Source of the DNA: Aeromonas media
GTDB lineage: Bacteria; Pseudomonadota; Gammaproteobacteria; Enterobacterales; Aeromonadaceae
DNA: 64,000 bases
Reading direction: 5' to 3'
Assembly (NCBI RefSeq): GCF_000819985.1
Contig: NZ_CDBZ01000137.1
Location: 12,681 to 76,680, forward strand
Shown here: in pieces, positions 9,708-16,859 of the stretch
How positions within the stretch are numbered: position 1 is the stretch's first letter
How the letters are laid out: the number at the start of each line of letters is the position of its first letter
Translations under genes and position numbers: made by a program
Notes under the pieces: generated by a model
The model's database searches: none
What the model was told of the DNA's origin: nothing
Seen by the model: the letters and a program-made list of their open reading frames with translations, nothing else

Positions 9708-10946
9708 TCAAGGAAGCGGCGCTGACTCCGGCCACAGGGCCCGCAGGGGCGCCGGCATGGCGCCGAGGCGAAGCAGCGGGGTCTGGTGCCACTGCGCCAG
9801 TTTTTGCAGCGCCTTCTCCAGATCCTGCGCCAGGCTGGCGGTCACCCTGACCCCTGGCTCCAGATAGAGGCTCTTGACCTCGAACACCCCCTCCTTGCGA
9901 TGGGCCTTGGCATCCAGGCGCCCCACCAGCTTGCCTCGGCGCAGCAGAGGCAGCACGAAGTAGCCGTACTGGCGTTTGGGGGCCGGGGTGTAGCACTCGA
10001 TGCGGTAGTCAAAGCCAAACAGTTCGCTGGCTCGCTTGCGATCCCACACCAGGGGATCGAAGGGTGAGAGCACGGCGGTGTGGGTCGCCTTGAGGCTGCC
10101 TGCCTGGGCCCGGGTCAGCTCATCGGAGAGCGATGCGTGCACGAAGGCACCGTGCTGCCAGCCCTCCACCCGCACCGGCAACAGCTCCCCCTCGTCCGCC
10201 AGCTGATGGAGCAGGACATCGTATTTGCCGCGCTTGAGCCGGTAGTAATCCGCCACCCAGCCGGTCTTGACCAGCCCCAGCGCCCGGCAGCTGGCACGCA
10301 CCATGTCCCGCTGGGCGAGCTCAGGGCTCGGCAGATCCCGCCCGTCGTCCCACTCGGGCATGACCCGCTCGGCGAGATCGTAGACCCGCTGGAAGTTGCG
10401 CCGCTCGCGCACCATCAGCTGACCCGCGGTGAACAGCACCTCCAGGTGGCGCTTCTCGGGCTTCCAGTCCCACCAGCCGTTGCCGCCCCCCTTGCGTTCG
10501 CCTCTTTCGTTTCCAATATCGGCTGCCCGCACCGGGCCCTCCCGGCGGATGCGCTCGACTATCTGCGCAATCTCGCCGCCGTGGGTCTTGAGCCACTGGG
10601 CGGAGAACTTCCAGCCCATGGCGGCGGGATCCAGCATGCGATGGCGCAGCAGCCGGTAATCCTCCCGGGGGACGAAGCAGGCCTCGTGGGCCCAGTATTC
10701 GAAGAGATCCCCCTCGGCCAGCAACTGCTCCAGCCAGCGCGGATCGTAGTGGCCGAGCCGGCTGAACAGCACCAGATAGGGGCTGCGGGCCACCACCGAG
10801 ATGGTGTCTATCTGCAGCAGCGCCATGCGGCGGATGCAGTCAAGCAGATCGGAGGGGCCGGCCTTGGCGCGGCGCGGGGTCAGCAGCCCCTGGGCGGCGA
10901 GTTGCAGGTGGCGGGCGTCTTGCAATGACAAATGGGGGATCGACAT
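9708..10946 (-). CDS. ycaQ: YcaQ/AlkX-type DNA glycosylase (interstrand crosslink repair)
   Basis: 412 residues, close to E. coli YcaQ (410). The family (HTH_42, related to AlkZ) unhooks interstrand crosslinks formed at alkylated purines. The AlkX subgroup carries a catalytic Gln-hydrophobic-Asp motif in place of the AlkZ Gln-x-Gln; here LLQIDTISVV supplies Gln45-Ile46-Asp47. Other recognisable stretches are FEYWAHEACFVP, LSPFDPLVWDR and GYFVLPLL. The insertion NERGERKGGGNGWWDWKPEK is the usual linker between winged-helix units. It is transcribed toward the frd terminator, convergent with frdABCD. Confidence 0.9.
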   Translation of the reverse strand: MSIPHLSLQDARHLQLAAQGLLTPRRAKAGPSDLLDCIRRMALLQIDTISVVARSPYLVLFSRLGHYDPRWLEQLLAEGDLFEYWAHEACFVPREDYRLLRHRMLDPAAMGWKFSAQWLKTHGGEIAQIVERIRREGPVRAADIGNERGERKGGGNGWWDWKPEKRHLEVLFTAGQLMVRERRNFQRVYDLAERVMPEWDDGRDLPSPELAQRDMVRASCRALGLVKTGWVADYYRLKRGKYDVLLHQLADEGELLPVRVEGWQHGAFVHASLSDELTRAQAGSLKATHTAVLSPFDPLVWDRKRASELFGFDYRIECYTPAPKRQYGYFVLPLLRRGKLVGRLDAKAHRKEGVFEVKSLYLEPGVRVTASLAQDLEKALQKLAQWHQTPLLRLGAMPAPLRALWPESAPLP

Positions 10947-11020
10947 GAAAATAGGGGCATCCGTTCCTGAGTGTCAGGTCACCAGCATGCCCAAGCCGCC
11001 GCCAAATGAAAATGCCCCGT

Positions 11021-11662
11021 TCAGGGTTTGGTGAACACGGCCACATCGGTGTGGGGGAAGCAGAGGTCCGCCTGCCAGCGGGCAGCCAGGGCGCGGAACG
11101 ACGCCTCGGCAAAGAAGACGATGTGGGTCGGATCGTGGCGATAACGCCAGCTCTTGAAGCGCTCGTCACCCAGCACCCGCTGGGTCTGCAACACCAACAC
11201 GCCGCCGGGGTTGAGGCAGGCCCAGAGCCCGTCCAGCACGGCGCGGGGGGCGGCCAGGTGCTCTATCACCTCGGTGCTGGTGATGAAATCGTAGCGACGA
11301 GTGAGCAGCTCGGGCTGGTCGGCATAGAACTTGTCGTAACCCGCCATATCAAAGCCCGCCTCCCGCCCCATGGCGATGAGGGCAGGCCCGGGACCGCAGC
11401 CGAAATCGAGGCCACAGGCAGGAGGGCTCACCCGGGAGAGCACCTCGCCGAAGGCCCGCATCAGAAAGCCGCGATAACGGGGATCATCCACCCGGTTGTC
11501 ATGCCCGTCATAGACCGCCTTCTCTGCCGCATCGTCCAGATGATCCGCCTCATCCAGCCAGACCAGCTCGCAGTCCAGACAACGGTGATAGCGCTTGCCT
11601 GCCACCGACAGGGGGTAACTGTGGCGAGCCGAGCAGAGGGGGCAGCTGACGCTTGATGACAT
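11021..11662 (-). CDS. Zinc-ribbon class I SAM methyltransferase
   Basis: 213 residues from the ATG at 11662, chosen because AGGAGG lies 7 nt upstream; the longer frame to 11719 adds an unconserved basic leader. The N-terminus has paired cysteines, CPLC and CLDC, separated by about 17 residues, a probable zinc ribbon. The SAM-binding motif I is LDFGCGPGPAL, the acidic loop is in GYDKFYAD, and STEVIEHL is the motif typical of UbiG/COQ5-like methyltransferases. The substrate is not identifiable. It lies upstream of ycaQ on the same strand with a 74-nt gap and may be cotranscribed with it. Confidence 0.8.
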   Translation of the reverse strand: MSSSVSCPLCSARHSYPLSVAGKRYHRCLDCELVWLDEADHLDDAAEKAVYDGHDNRVDDPRYRGFLMRAFGEVLSRVSPPACGLDFGCGPGPALIAMGREAGFDMAGYDKFYADQPELLTRRYDFITSTEVIEHLAAPRAVLDGLWACLNPGGVLVLQTQRVLGDERFKSWRYRHDPTHIVFFAEASFRALAARWQADLCFPHTDVAVFTKP

Positions 11663-11792
11663 GACGGATCCTCCTGGGTAACAGCCGCGCAGATTGCCTG
11701 CCCGCCGCCTTGCTGACAACTTTTTTTGCGCCTTAAGGGTTTCTTAAGTTTGCCCTTTTACTCTCAACCCATCGCAAGAGAAGGAGCCAACC

Positions 11793-12458
11793 ATGACCAT
11801 CGAGATCCAAGCCCCCTACAGGTTGATCCTGGCCGAATCCCCGCAGCAGGTCATGGCGCTGCAAACTTATATCCAGGCCGCCTACACCCTCGAATTCAAC
11901 GCCCGCATTCCCCATTTTCTGCCCTGTCTGCTCGGGCTCTACCGGGCCGATGGGGTGCTGGTCGGCGCCTGTGGCCTCAACCAGGCCTGCAACGGCGAGG
12001 GCGAGCAACCCCTCTATCTGGAGCAGTATCTGGAGCAACCCATCGAGGCCGCCATCGAAACCCGCCTCGGGGTAAGACCGGCCCGCAGCCGCATCATCGA
12101 AGTGGGCAACCTCGCCTGCAGCGAGCCGGGCAATGCCCGCCTGATGTTTGCCGCCCTGTGCCGCCTGCTGTGTGACAACGCCCTCGATTACGTGGTGTTC
12201 ACCGGCACCGCCAAACTGCGCAACAGCTTTGCCCGGCTGCGTCTCAACCCGGTGGAGCTGGCCCCCGCCCAGGCCCACCAGGTGGGGGAAGACGCCAGTG
12301 CCTGGGGAGAGTACTACCGCTGCCAACCCAAGGTGATGGCAGGGGACATCAACCAGGGGCGCGAGGTGCTCGCCCAGAGCAGCCTGCTGCTCAACCTGTT
12401 GGGGCCCATGCCCATGCTTTTTAGCCACGCCGACAATGACAAGAGGTGCGCTCAATGA
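11793..12458 (+). CDS. Thermostable-hemolysin family protein (GNAT-like fold)
   Basis: 221 residues, matching the family first named from the Vibrio parahaemolyticus thermostable (delta) hemolysin. No signal peptide or membrane-inserting segment is visible, and the protein is small and mixed alpha/beta. To my knowledge this family belongs to the acetyltransferase-like superfamily that also contains LuxI-type acyl-homoserine-lactone synthases. Segments such as SRIIEVGNLACSEPGNARLM and YVVFTGTAKLRNSFARL fit a core of that kind. The hemolysin label therefore probably misleads; an acyl-transfer role is inferred from context. Its stop overlaps the next start (ATGA), so it is the first gene of a coupled operon. 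Confidence 0.85.
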   Translation: MTIEIQAPYRLILAESPQQVMALQTYIQAAYTLEFNARIPHFLPCLLGLYRADGVLVGACGLNQACNGEGEQPLYLEQYLEQPIEAAIETRLGVRPARSRIIEVGNLACSEPGNARLMFAALCRLLCDNALDYVVFTGTAKLRNSFARLRLNPVELAPAQAHQVGEDASAWGEYYRCQPKVMAGDINQGREVLAQSSLLLNLLGPMPMLFSHADNDKRCAQ

Positions 12459-13948
12459 GCCTGTTTGACGCCATCGCCCGCCACGCCAGCCTGACGCCGC
12501 GACAACCGGCACTGCAAGGCAGCCAGGGTTTGCTGGATTACCAGACCCTGTGGCAGCAGATCCAGCACCTGGCCGACCGCTTGCAGCAAGCCGGCATTCG
12601 CCGCCTGGCCCTGCAGCTCGACAACGGTCTGCCCTGGGCGCTGCTCGATCTGGCCTGCACCCGGGCCGGGATCGTGGTCATTCCAGTTCCCCACTTCTTC
12701 AGCCCGGCGCAGCAATCCTGGCTGCTGGAGAGCAGCGGGGCCGACGCCCTGGTGGGGCCCGAACATGAGGGCTGGCAGGCCGCAGCCCCCCTCATCCTGA
12801 TGACGGGCACCGCCGACGAACAGGAGCTGCCCCTGTGGCGGCGCACCCCGCTCGCGCCTCCGGCCCTGCCGGACGGCACAGCCAAGATCACCTATACCTC
12901 GGGCACCACGGGCCAGCCCAAGGGGGTCTGCCTGTCCCTTGCCCAGATGATGGCTGTCTGCGAATCCCTGGCCCTAAGGGTCGCCCCGGCCGGGGTTGAA
13001 CAGCACCTGACCCTGCTGCCCCTGGCCACCCTGCTGGAGAATCTGACCGGTCTGTACGTGCCACTGCTCACCGGCGCCTGCAGCCGCATCCCCTCGCTCG
13101 GCGAGCTGGGTTTCACCGGCTCCAGCACCCTCGACCCGGCCATGCTGGGTCAGGCCCTGGCACGCTGGCCCAGCCACAGCCTGGTGCTGGTACCCGAGCT
13201 GCTGCGCCTGCTACTGGCGCTGTGCGCCAACACCCCGGCCCTGGCCGAACACCTCAAGGGGCTTCGCTTCGTCGCCGTCGGTGGCGGCAAGGTCGCCCCC
13301 GCGCTCATCGCCCATGCCCGTGCGCTGGGGCTGCCAGTCTATGAGGGCTATGGCCTGTCGGAGTGCGGTTCGGTCGTGGCGCTCAACGGCCCGGACGATG
13401 ACCGTCCGGGCAGCGTCGGCCGCCCCCTGCCCCACTGCCAGGTGACGATCGCCGCCGACGGCGAAGTCATGGTGAGCGGCAGCGCCATGCTCGGCTATCT
13501 GGGGGAAGAGGGCGCTGCGGCCAGCCAGATCGCCACAGGGGATCTGGGTCACCTGGACTCAGAGGGCTACCTGCACATCACGGGGCGCAAGAAGAACGTG
13601 CAGATCACCGCCTTTGGCCGCAACTTTTCGCCGGAGTGGGTGGAGGCCCAGGCCCAGCTCTGCCCGGCCATCGTCCGCATCGTGATCTTCGGTGACGGCC
13701 AGCCCGCCAACGTCGCCCTGATCCAGCCGCTGCCGGGCACCCAGTTCCAGTTGGCCGAGCAGATTGCCCGGCTCAACCAGCAGTTGCCCGATTACGCCCG
13801 CATCCATCACTGGCTGCCGGTGGCGCTGGATCAGCACCCCGGCCTGCTGACGGCCAACGGTCGCCCCCGTCGCAACGAGATTTATCACCACTTTTCCCGG
13901 CAGATCGACCAATGCCTGACTCAAGGCCTCACAGGAGAATCCTCATGA
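12455..13948 (+). CDS. AMP-forming acyl ligase (ANL superfamily)
   Basis: 497 residues. The adenylation signature YTSGTTGQPKG is at 147-157. The A5 region is YEGYGLSECGSV, and GDLGHLDSEGYLHITGRKKN carries the nucleotide-binding Asp and the hinge Arg-Lys. The C-terminal Lys region ends in NGRPRRNEI, as in fatty-acid:CoA or fatty-acid:ACP ligases. It should activate a carboxylic (probably fatty) acid through an acyl-AMP. It is shorter than classical FadD (about 560). ATG at 12455 overlaps the upstream stop. No acyl carrier protein is encoded nearby, so CoA or direct transfer to the neighbouring GNAT-like protein are both possible. Confidence 0.88.
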   Translation: MSLFDAIARHASLTPRQPALQGSQGLLDYQTLWQQIQHLADRLQQAGIRRLALQLDNGLPWALLDLACTRAGIVVIPVPHFFSPAQQSWLLESSGADALVGPEHEGWQAAAPLILMTGTADEQELPLWRRTPLAPPALPDGTAKITYTSGTTGQPKGVCLSLAQMMAVCESLALRVAPAGVEQHLTLLPLATLLENLTGLYVPLLTGACSRIPSLGELGFTGSSTLDPAMLGQALARWPSHSLVLVPELLRLLLALCANTPALAEHLKGLRFVAVGGGKVAPALIAHARALGLPVYEGYGLSECGSVVALNGPDDDRPGSVGRPLPHCQVTIAADGEVMVSGSAMLGYLGEEGAAASQIATGDLGHLDSEGYLHITGRKKNVQITAFGRNFSPEWVEAQAQLCPAIVRIVIFGDGQPANVALIQPLPGTQFQLAEQIARLNQQLPDYARIHHWLPVALDQHPGLLTANGRPRRNEIYHHFSRQIDQCLTQGLTGESS

Positions 13949-14601
13949 GTTTCTACCAGACCCTGCAACACGCCACCGCCGTCGAGCGCGAGCACCTGTT
14001 CAATGCCCCCATCATCGAGGCCTGCCGCCGCGGCGACATCAGCCGGGAGACCTACCTCGCCTTTCTGGCAGAGGCTTACTACCACGTGCGCCACACGGTG
14101 CCGCTCCTGATGGCCACCGGCGGCAAGCTGGGACAGGAGTATGAGTGGGTGCGCGGCGCCATCCGGGAGTACATCGACGAGGAGTACGGCCACCAGGAGT
14201 GGATCCTCAATGACATCCGCGCTTGCGGCGGTGACGCCGAGGCGGTGCGCCATGGCCGACCCGGCCTGCCCATCGAGCTGATGGTCGCCTTCCTCTACGA
14301 CCAGATCCAGCGCGGCAACCCCATGGGCTTCTTCGGCATGGTGCAGGTGCTGGAAGGCACCAGCGTCGCCATCGCCCTGACGGTGGCGGACCAGCTCAAG
14401 AGCGGTCTGGGCCTGCCACCCCAGGCGATGAGCTACCTCAGCTCTCACGGCGCCCTGGATCAGGAGCACCTCAAGTTCTTCGAATCCCTGATGAACCGGG
14501 TGGAAGACGCCGCCGATCAGGCCGCCATCATTCACTCAGCCAAGGTGGTCTACCGCCTCTATGGCGACATGCTCCATCAGCTCACGGGATCCTGCCAATG
14601 A
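13945..14601 (+). CDS. Haem-oxygenase-like diiron-type oxidase (TenA/UndA-related)
   Basis: 218 residues from the ATG at 13945, which overlaps the ligase stop and has AGGAG upstream. The protein is all-helical, like the TenA/PqqC/haem-oxygenase fold. The residues expected to bind two iron atoms in the UndA-like subset look present: Glu43 and His47 in FLAEAYYHVRH, Asp78-Glu79-Glu80 and His83 in YIDEEYGHQEW, Glu137 in VQVLEG, and His168, Asp172 and His175 in SSHGALDQEHL. Thiaminase-type TenA enzymes rely on a Cys instead, which is not evident here. Next to an acyl ligase and an SDR, an oxidative step on an acyl substrate is plausible but unproven. Confidence 0.82.
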   Translation: MSFYQTLQHATAVEREHLFNAPIIEACRRGDISRETYLAFLAEAYYHVRHTVPLLMATGGKLGQEYEWVRGAIREYIDEEYGHQEWILNDIRACGGDAEAVRHGRPGLPIELMVAFLYDQIQRGNPMGFFGMVQVLEGTSVAIALTVADQLKSGLGLPPQAMSYLSSHGALDQEHLKFFESLMNRVEDAADQAAIIHSAKVVYRLYGDMLHQLTGSCQ

Positions 14602-15446
14602 AGCTCGAAGGCAAACGCATACTGCTCACCGGCGCCAGCGGCGGCATAGGGGAAGCCCTGGCCCTGGAGCTGGCGGCCCAGGGGGCGCATCTGCTGCTGC
14701 ACGGACGCCGGGCCAGCGCACTGGAACGGCTGCGCAAGGAGCTGCCCCACCCAGAACGCCATCAGACGGTGACCGCCGATCTGGGCTCGCCCCAGGAGCG
14801 GGCCCGGTTGTTGCAGCACCCGGCGCTGGATGACGGGCTGGACGTGCTGATCAACAGCGCGGGCTGCAACCAGTTCGCCTGGCTGGAGGATCAGAGCAGC
14901 GAGCAGGTGACGCGCCAACTGCTGCTCAACGTCGAGGCTCCCATCCAGCTCACCCGCGCCCTGCTGCCGAGGCTGCGCAAGCCCGCCGTCATTATGAACA
15001 TAGGCTCCAGCCTCGGGGCCATCGGCTATGCCGGTTACAGCGTTTATTGCGCCAGCAAGTTTGCCCTGCGGGGCTTTAGCGAGGCGCTGGGCCGGGAGCT
15101 GGAGGGCTCCGGCATCAAGGTGCTGCACTTTGCCCCCCGCGCCACCCGCACCCACCTCAACTCCGAGGCGGCCTACGCCATGAATGCCGAGCTCGGCACC
15201 CACACCGACAGCCCTCAGGACGTCGCCGAGGAGGCCGTCATCGCCCTGTGCAACGAGACACGCCGCAGCTGGCTCGGCTGGCCGGAGAAGCTGTTCGTGC
15301 GGCTCAACGGCCTGCTGCCCGCCCTGGTCGACAGAGCGCTGGCCAGACAACTGCCCGTCATCGAGCGCCATGCCCGCCGCCCAGCCCACCCGGCCACCGA
15401 TCACGGGGACAACCCCACCTGTGCCACGCACGAGAAGGAACATTGA
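14598..15446 (+). CDS. Short-chain dehydrogenase/reductase
   Basis: 282 residues. The nucleotide-binding motif TGASGGIGEA is at 11-20, NSAG at 86-89, and the catalytic set is Ser137/138 in NIGSSLG with Tyr150 and Lys154 in YSVYCASKFA. HGRRAS after the second strand (basic residues) favours NADP(H). It overlaps the previous gene by 4 nt (ATGA at 14598-14601). The C-terminal 60 residues extend past the core and are rich in His, Arg and Pro. Many SDRs of this type act on acyl or keto intermediates; the real substrate is unknown. Confidence 0.9.
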   Translation: MKLEGKRILLTGASGGIGEALALELAAQGAHLLLHGRRASALERLRKELPHPERHQTVTADLGSPQERARLLQHPALDDGLDVLINSAGCNQFAWLEDQSSEQVTRQLLLNVEAPIQLTRALLPRLRKPAVIMNIGSSLGAIGYAGYSVYCASKFALRGFSEALGRELEGSGIKVLHFAPRATRTHLNSEAAYAMNAELGTHTDSPQDVAEEAVIALCNETRRSWLGWPEKLFVRLNGLLPALVDRALARQLPVIERHARRPAHPATDHGDNPTCATHEKEH

Positions 15447-15447
15447 G

Positions 15448-16083
15448 ATGAAACACGCCACTTTCCGCCCCCGATTTGGCCACAGCGTCCTGCTGCTCGC
15501 CCTCGCCAGCAGCCTGGTTCAGGCCGCAGATGCCCTGCCCACCATTCAACAGCAGTGGGCCCACTGCCAGTACCAGCAGACCGGCAAGGCCAAGGAGAGC
15601 TGCCTGGAGACCCTGAGTGCCCAGGCGGATCAGGCCAGTGCCAAGGAGGCCTTTCGCACCGATCTGCTGATCTGGTCTGCCATCGTCAAGAGCACCTGGG
15701 CCGGCGCCAAGGGCGGCCTCGGTGCCCTCAGCCTGGTGAAAGAGGCCAAGGCCAAGCTGGAGATTGCCATCAAGCAGGATCCCAAGGCGCTGGAGGGCTC
15801 CGCCTACACCAGCCTGGGCTCGCTCTACTACCAAGTGCCGGGCTGGCCGGTCGGGTTCGGGGATGACGACAAGGCCGAGCAGCTGCTCAAGCAGGCACTC
15901 ACCATCAATCCCACCGGCATCGATCCCAACTTCTTCTACGGCGATTTCCTGCTGGAACAGGGGGACAAGGCCCAGGCGAAGATCTATCTGGACAAGGCCC
16001 TGGCCGCCCCGGCCAGACCGGGCCGCGAGGTGGCGGACGAAGGGCGCAAGACGGAAATCCGCGAGCGTCTCGCCAAGCTATAA
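15448..16083 (+). CDS. Exported TPR-like protein of the acyl-ligase operon
   Basis: 211 residues, beginning one base after the SDR stop. Residues 1-26 form a signal peptide (basic start, hydrophobic LLLALASSLV, then VQAADA), with no lipobox Cys. The mature part has TPR-like helices: KAKAKLEIAIKQDPKALEGS, SAYTSLGSLYYQVPGWP, KAEQLLKQALTINPTGI and KAQAKIYLDKALAAP. GFGDDDKAEQLLKQAL and DPNFFYGDFLLEQGD look family-specific. Its function is unknown; periplasmic location next to a two-component system would suit a scaffold or ligand-handling role. TPR proteins are also common partners of transport systems, so other roles cannot be excluded. Confidence 0.8.
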   Translation: MKHATFRPRFGHSVLLLALASSLVQAADALPTIQQQWAHCQYQQTGKAKESCLETLSAQADQASAKEAFRTDLLIWSAIVKSTWAGAKGGLGALSLVKEAKAKLEIAIKQDPKALEGSAYTSLGSLYYQVPGWPVGFGDDDKAEQLLKQALTINPTGIDPNFFYGDFLLEQGDKAQAKIYLDKALAAPARPGREVADEGRKTEIRERLAKL

Positions 16084-16113
16084 ACACAAGCAGATCAGTG
16101 CGCTATTTAAACT

Positions 16114-16143
16114 CTGCCCACCAACTTGCATACTGGTGGGCAG
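16114..16143 (+). promoter_or_regulatory. Perfect inverted repeat before the response-regulator gene
   Basis: CTGCCCACCA / TGGTGGGCAG, 10-bp arms separated by 10 nt, between the TPR gene and the regulator start (24 nt upstream of the ATG). There is no U-tract, so it is more likely an operator or an RNA hairpin that adjusts expression than a terminator. Confidence 0.6.
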
Positions 16144-16166
16144 CGTCATTTGAGGGGAAAAAAACA

Positions 16167-16859
16167 ATGCGGATCCTGTTGGTGGAAGATGACATGATGC
16201 TGGGGGATGGCATGGTGGATGCCCTGCGCAGCAGCGGCTACACGGTGGACTGGCTGCAGCAGGGGCTGCCCGCCCTGTCGGCGCTCAAGAGCGAGGAGTT
16301 TGCCGCCTTAATCCTGGATCTCAATCTGCCGGACATCGACGGCATCAGCCTGCTACGCAAGCTGCGCCGGGAGGGACAGACGCTGCCGGTGCTCATCCTC
16401 ACCGCCCGTGATGCCCTGGACGACCGGGTGCTGGGGCTGGACGCGGGCTCCGACGACTACATGGTGAAACCCTTCGCCCTGCAGGAGCTCAACGCCCGCC
16501 TGCGCGCCCTGGTGCGCCGCAGCAAGGGGCAGGCCCAGGCGGTGCTGGAGTATGGCGATATCCTCATCTACCCCGAATCCCAGCAGGTCACCTATCAGGG
16601 GGAGGCGATCAGACTGACCCCCCACGAATACAAGCTGCTGCAGGAGCTCATCAGCCAGAGCGGCCGGGTGCTGAGCCGTGATCAGCTGCAGCAGAGCCTC
16701 TATGGCTGGGATGAGGGAGCCGAAAGCAATGCGGTGGAGGTACACATTCACCACCTGCGCAAGAAGTTCTTCCCCGAGCTCATCCGCAACATCCGCGGCG
16801 TCGGCTACATTGTGCCGCAGCCAGATACCCCGGGCACCAGAGGGATATCCAGCCAATGA
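16167..16859 (+). CDS. OmpR-family response regulator (QseB/PmrA-like)
   Basis: 230 residues from the ATG at 16167; GAGGGG lies upstream and the receiver domain begins immediately (MRILLVEDD). The acidic pocket is at Glu7-Asp8-Asp9, the phosphorylation site is Asp51 in LILDLNLPDIDG, and the conserved Lys is in MVKPFA. The C-terminal winged helix includes LTPHEYKLLQELISQ and VEVHIHHLRKKF, typical of OmpR/PhoB DNA-binding domains. Overall it resembles QseB/PmrA. The stop overlaps the kinase start (ATGA). It follows the acyl-ligase genes in the same direction and may control them. Confidence 0.93.
   Translation: MRILLVEDDMMLGDGMVDALRSSGYTVDWLQQGLPALSALKSEEFAALILDLNLPDIDGISLLRKLRREGQTLPVLILTARDALDDRVLGLDAGSDDYMVKPFALQELNARLRALVRRSKGQAQAVLEYGDILIYPESQQVTYQGEAIRLTPHEYKLLQELISQSGRVLSRDQLQQSLYGWDEGAESNAVEVHIHHLRKKFFPELIRNIRGVGYIVPQPDTPGTRGISSQ

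Noticed and set aside
11793-12458. Pore-forming secreted toxin
   Set aside because: No export signal or membrane-insertion segment; coupled to biosynthetic genes.
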